DNA of 64,000 nt, from NCBI RefSeq assembly GCF_003610735.1, contig NZ_RAQM01000009.1:321194-385193 (forward strand), read 5' to 3'. Of this stretch, positions 60,736-64,000 are shown piece after piece; the stretch's first letter is position 1, and each line of letters begins with the position of its first letter. Made by a program: the position numbers and the translations under genes. The DNA is from Tenacibaculum lutimaris (GTDB lineage Bacteria; Bacteroidota; Bacteroidia; Flavobacteriales; Flavobacteriaceae). The notes below the pieces were generated by a model. That model saw only the letters and a list, made by a program, of their open reading frames with translations, made no database searches and was not told where the DNA came from.

Positions 60736-60917
60736 ACTATAGCACCAACAGAGAATTAACACTTAAAATTAGATATAAGATTTCTCAGTCATACACCTTT
60801 AAAATGAAGATTAACCAGAAAAATTACTTTATACTACTTACTTATGATAAAGTAATAAAAATATATTTTAAATAGTCTTTTCAAAAATTAAACTGCTAAT
60901 TTCGAAACAAATAGAAT

Positions 60918-60947
60918 AAAAAGGAAGAAGTTAACTTCTTCCTTTTT
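60918..60947. terminator. Bidirectional terminator, 30-bp perfect palindrome
   Basis: AAAAAGGAAGAAGTT and its exact complement stand back to back between the convergent HxlR and SIMPL-like genes. Confidence 0.85.
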
Positions 60948-60951
60948 AAAT

Positions 60952-61551
60952 TTATTCTACAGTATACGTAACTATTGCATAATATTTTCTATTAGAGTAC
61001 AATGGAGTATAAACAGTTATATACTCTTTTTTAAAATCAGTAGAACAAGTTACGTGCTGAATATCCTTCACTTTTTTTCCTATTGATTTTGCTATAATTT
61101 TAGCTTTTTTTTCTGCTAAAAGCATTAATTTATCTATTAAAACCTCTTCAGTTTCTTTTGCTCTGTTTAATGTTATTATATCTCCTACAAACAAATTTCC
61201 TTTGTTAAGTTTTTTAATACTGATAACTTGTTTATTTGTTAAGTTTTTAACTAAAAAAAAAATTGAATCTTCGTAATTGCTATTTACTACATATTTTTTT
61301 TCTTCTGAAATATCAGCTTTTTTTACCCCTATACTATCTAAATGAAATAGTAATTTCCCTTTTTCTTCATTTAAACTACTATTATTATTTAAAGACTTAC
61401 TTAATGTTATTGATAAGCTATGTGAAATTACCTCTGATTCTATTTCTACCTCTACCCTTACCTCTACAAGAGATTCTTTTCGTTCATATTGTTGTGCGTT
61501 TGACACTATACCTGTTAAAGCTAATACTATTACTAAAATAATACGTTTCAT
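60952..61551 (-). CDS. Exported SIMPL/DUF541-like protein
   Basis: The 199 residues have a signal peptide (MKRIILVIVLALTGIVSNAQ). The helix DKLMLLAEKKAKIIAKSIGK (about 140-159) followed by KVKDIQHVTCSTDF is like the C-terminal half of SIMPL-domain proteins; the N-terminal half is divergent. Function is unknown; the family is periplasmic. No neighbours on the same strand within 300 bases. Confidence 0.7.
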   Translation of the reverse strand: MKRIILVIVLALTGIVSNAQQYERKESLVEVRVEVEIESEVISHSLSITLSKSLNNNSSLNEEKGKLLFHLDSIGVKKADISEEKKYVVNSNYEDSIFFLVKNLTNKQVISIKKLNKGNLFVGDIITLNRAKETEEVLIDKLMLLAEKKAKIIAKSIGKKVKDIQHVTCSTDFKKEYITVYTPLYSNRKYYAIVTYTVE

Positions 61552-61919
61552 ATTTTGTTTATTTTTAATTTTTACACTTATCTAAAAAACTTGGTAAAGA
61601 TACAATAGCACATACTTTTTAAAACATACTGAAAGTAGTAATAATTTACTCCCTGTTTTAGGGGAATACTACAACTATATGAACAAAAAATTAAGGTTTT
61701 ATACAGAACTTATTTGCTTTCAACTCTTCTAAAAAAAATGGAACTATACTAAACTCATTAACAACATTGTTTTGAAAGGAATATTAATATGAACTTTACA
61801 AATAAAAACAACCGTCTCCTTAAACAGAAGTAAAAACTCATTAATAGAAAGAAACAGGTTCCTTTATATTTTATTCCTTACAATGACAATCACAATTACA
61901 AAAAACTCTAATGTCTTCT
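61552..61919. other. Intergenic region, 368 bases
   Basis: AT-rich with no recognisable gene, RNA or repeat. The longest ATG frames are under 30 codons. Confidence 0.6.
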
Positions 61920-63431
61920 TTATTGGTATTGTTTATAAAAAACTCTTACATCTTCTACTTGTAATTTTAATAAGTCGTCTTTTACTCTAACCCTTATTAG
62001 ATGCATTCCATTTGAAAGATTTTCAGGCATTTTAAGCCTCCATAAGTGTTTACTTTTTGTAGTTGGCTTAGGCATTTTTGATAATTTTTGTCCTTTATAC
62101 CTTCCTAATTCTTGAAGTAAATAAAATCTTTTTAACTCTGGTGCTACTCCTTGATAATACTCCATAGATTGCCAAATTTTATTATCAAAAGAAACCTCAA
62201 CTTTTGTAGATTCTCCTCCTGCAAACACATTTACATACACGTAAGGTTCGTTCAAAATATTCATCTCGGTATCCCATTCTTTACTTTCAGGAATCCAAAC
62301 ATTCATTTGCTTTTCTACAGGTGCTCCTGAAACCTTGTAACTAAGTTGATAATCTTTATCTTCAGTTTCTAAGAACCAATACCCTTTTGGAGTACCATCA
62401 TACATCATAGCAAAAGGAACTCCATTAATATCGTGCGCCCCTTGCCACCAAGCGCCACAAACCGCTCCTCCTACTAACTGATGAACTGCTGGTTTTTGAT
62501 TTCTTTCAAAAAAAGTATGATATTGTGTATGTGTATGTCCTGCAGCAACCAAAACCTTTTCGAAAGGATTCATCAACTTTATAAGCTCTTCTTTATTTCT
62601 TGTATACTCTAAAGGAATGTGCGTGAAAATTTTTATTGAATTATATTTCGTTGCAAACTTCTTAGTTATATGAGATACAAATGTTAATTGATCTTCATCA
62701 AACTTACCTATATACTCACGGTTATTTATTGGAAAATTATTGTTGAGCACCAAAAACAGGTTATCTCCATATTCAAAAGCATAATATGAAGGTCCAAATG
62801 AAGCTTCGAAAGTTTTGTCTCTATTAGAAAATTCTTGCTCTTCAAAGTTTAAATCGTGATTTCCTATTACATAAAATACAGGAGCTCCAACCAACCCTAA
62901 CGATTCAGATAGAGGTTTAAATATGTTTAAATTATCAAAAGAAAGATCGCCTAAAGGAATAATAATATCTGGTTTATTTTTGACTAATTCTTCAGTTACT
63001 AACTTACTAACATGATGAATATCGTCAATTACATCTGATTGAGGGTCTCCTAGCAACGCTATTTTCACCTTGTCTTTTTCCTTATTAGCATAAAGCGGAA
63101 AATCAACCGATTTTTTATTGGTTAACTCTTGAAACAAATAGTAAAACCTCAAGTTGTTTTGTGGGGTACGTGGTGAAACATACCCCTTTGGTTTAATAAC
63201 AAATAGTGGATTATTCTGTAAAGGTTTTATTTTATAAATTCCTTTAGAATTGGTTACTACAACATCTTTTCCGTTACTTACAAGTACATTTTTAAGAGCT
63301 TTATCTCCTTTATCATAAATTCCGTTTTGATTCTTATCATGATAAGCTCTTCCTGAAATTTTATAAGATTGCCCTAAAGCTACTTGTACAGTAAACACCA
63401 ATAATCCGAAAAGATATTTTGATTTATTCAT
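61920..63431 (-). CDS. Exported calcineurin-like metallophosphoesterase
   Basis: The 503 residues have a signal peptide (to about 20), an N-terminal SdrD-like domain (about 23-105, ISGRAYHDKNQNGIYDKGDK), the metallophosphatase core (about 122-330: LLGDPQSD, PLGDLSFDN, VIGNHDLNF, FTHIPLEY, AAGHTHTQYH) and a C-terminal all-beta domain (about 345-500) known from Bacteroidetes phosphoesterases. It acts outside the inner membrane on a phosphate ester of unknown identity. It overlaps the alkaline phosphatase stop by 8 bases, so both are made from one message. Confidence 0.92.
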   Translation of the reverse strand: MNKSKYLFGLLVFTVQVALGQSYKISGRAYHDKNQNGIYDKGDKALKNVLVSNGKDVVVTNSKGIYKIKPLQNNPLFVIKPKGYVSPRTPQNNLRFYYLFQELTNKKSVDFPLYANKEKDKVKIALLGDPQSDVIDDIHHVSKLVTEELVKNKPDIIIPLGDLSFDNLNIFKPLSESLGLVGAPVFYVIGNHDLNFEEQEFSNRDKTFEASFGPSYYAFEYGDNLFLVLNNNFPINNREYIGKFDEDQLTFVSHITKKFATKYNSIKIFTHIPLEYTRNKEELIKLMNPFEKVLVAAGHTHTQYHTFFERNQKPAVHQLVGGAVCGAWWQGAHDINGVPFAMMYDGTPKGYWFLETEDKDYQLSYKVSGAPVEKQMNVWIPESKEWDTEMNILNEPYVYVNVFAGGESTKVEVSFDNKIWQSMEYYQGVAPELKRFYLLQELGRYKGQKLSKMPKPTTKSKHLWRLKMPENLSNGMHLIRVRVKDDLLKLQVEDVRVFYKQYQ

Positions 63432-64000
63432 CAGTCTTTATCTTTAAGATTTCTAGAATCTTACCCAAAAGATCACTGTTTTCATAAACTCCTTGTAATT
63501 TATCTGATTGCGGACCGTAAGCAAACAAAGGTACCATTGCTCCTGTATGGTCGTGAGTAGTAAAATCTCCTTCAATCATATGGTTTTCAATATTTCCTTG
63601 TGGAATAGAAAATCCTGAAGTTTCATGATCTGCTGTAACAATTACCAAGGTATTTTTATTTGCATCTGCAAATTTTATCGCTTCGGTTACTGCTTTGTCA
63701 AAATCAATTCCTTCTGCAATAATACCATGAGTATCGTTAAAGTGTCCGTAACTATCTATTTGAGCTCCTTCTACCATTAACAAAAATGGTTCTTTTTTCG
63801 ACTTAAGAAAAGACAAACTACGTTGAGTTGCTTCTGCTAAAAAGTTACCTCTTCCTTGTGTGATTCCTGGCATACCTCCTTCAGCTGTAAAAACTCCTAC
63901 TCTTTCTTCACCCATAATAATGTCTTCCACAGATTTTTTTATACTGAATGGTAATTCTTTCTTATTCGTAAAGTGTTTTGCTCCTCCACCTATAAATAAT
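63424..64000 (-). CDS. Alkaline phosphatase, C-terminal part (cut by window end)
   Basis: The open frame continues to the right edge: LFIGGGAKHFTNKKEL precedes the portion from 63930, so the true start is outside. Metal-ligand motifs are MVEGAQIDSYGHFND (Glu, Asp, His), VTADHETSGF (Asp, His) and TTHDHTGAMVPLFAYGPQSD (His). It hydrolyses phosphate monoesters in the periplasm and shares an 8-base overlap with the metallophosphoesterase gene downstream, a phosphate-scavenging pair. Confidence 0.93.
   Translation of the reverse strand, partial: LFIGGGAKHFTNKKELPFSIKKSVEDIIMGEERVGVFTAEGGMPGITQGRGNFLAEATQRSLSFLKSKKEPFLLMVEGAQIDSYGHFNDTHGIIAEGIDFDKAVTEAIKFADANKNTLVIVTADHETSGFSIPQGNIENHMIEGDFTTHDHTGAMVPLFAYGPQSDKLQGVYENSDLLGKILEILKIKTDE

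Overview
This is an AT-rich chromosomal segment from a member of the Flavobacteriaceae (Bacteroidetes), most like Tenacibaculum or Polaribacter. The evidence is: promoters of the TTTG-N19-TATATTTG type in front of tRNA genes; TonB-dependent receptors with HmuY-type lipoproteins; bacillithiol genes (bshC, bshB1); LytTR and ECF regulators of flavobacterial type; an endonuclease III without its iron-sulfur loop; and dispersed GTCATTTCGA-type intergenic inverted repeats. No phage, transposase, CRISPR array or rRNA operon was seen.

Layout. 1-1222 is the 5' part of a secreted protein of unknown function. 1452-3816 is a three-gene islet (Crp/Fnr regulator, five-helix membrane protein with intramembrane histidines, proline-dehydrogenase-like flavoprotein) bounded by a perfect 26-bp direct repeat copied from the 3' end of lgt. 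3791-6483 carries lgt, yidD and cysS. 6594-9199 is an ECF sigma / membrane protein / adhesin-like operon with an ECF-type promoter in front. 9300-16378 holds meaB-csaA, an APC transporter with a regulatory tail, an erythromycin-esterase-fold protein and a double-length PLP enzyme. 16535-19649 is a methyltransferase-bshC-rlmF operon. 19771-24935 is a BatA / pseudo-dihydroorotase / DUF4870 / esterase / desaturase run. 24969-30970 contains bcp, nth, a second ECF sigma factor with a 47-aa small gene downstream, uvrA and a free-standing LAGLIDADG protein.

31096-42045 is an iron/heme uptake region: HmuY-like lipoprotein and receptor on the minus strand, and DUF6607 protein, a second receptor, a secreted ankyrin protein, a DUF2271 protein and a PepSY-flavodoxin reductase on the plus strand. 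42115-46456 looks like a self-contained signalling unit: a 21-bp-period direct repeat of LytTR type and a promoter precede a 71-aa protein, a lipoprotein of unknown function, a LytS-type sensor kinase with a short beta-propeller, and a LytTR response regulator.

46552-64000 is mostly housekeeping: YqgE, an aminotransferase, four tRNA genes (Met, two identical Gly, His), cold-shock protein, rhomboid protease, lipid acyltransferase, bshB1, MATE pump, DUF2520 protein, KdsC-like phosphatase, an HxlR-controlled redox operon, and at the right edge a metallophosphoesterase overlapping an alkaline phosphatase cut by the window end.

The items most worth following up are the direct-repeat-flanked islet with its altered proline-dehydrogenase active site, the LytTR repeat/lipoprotein/two-component unit, the nested inverted repeats covering the start of the second ECF sigma gene, and the LAGLIDADG protein behind uvrA whose second motif has lost its acid.
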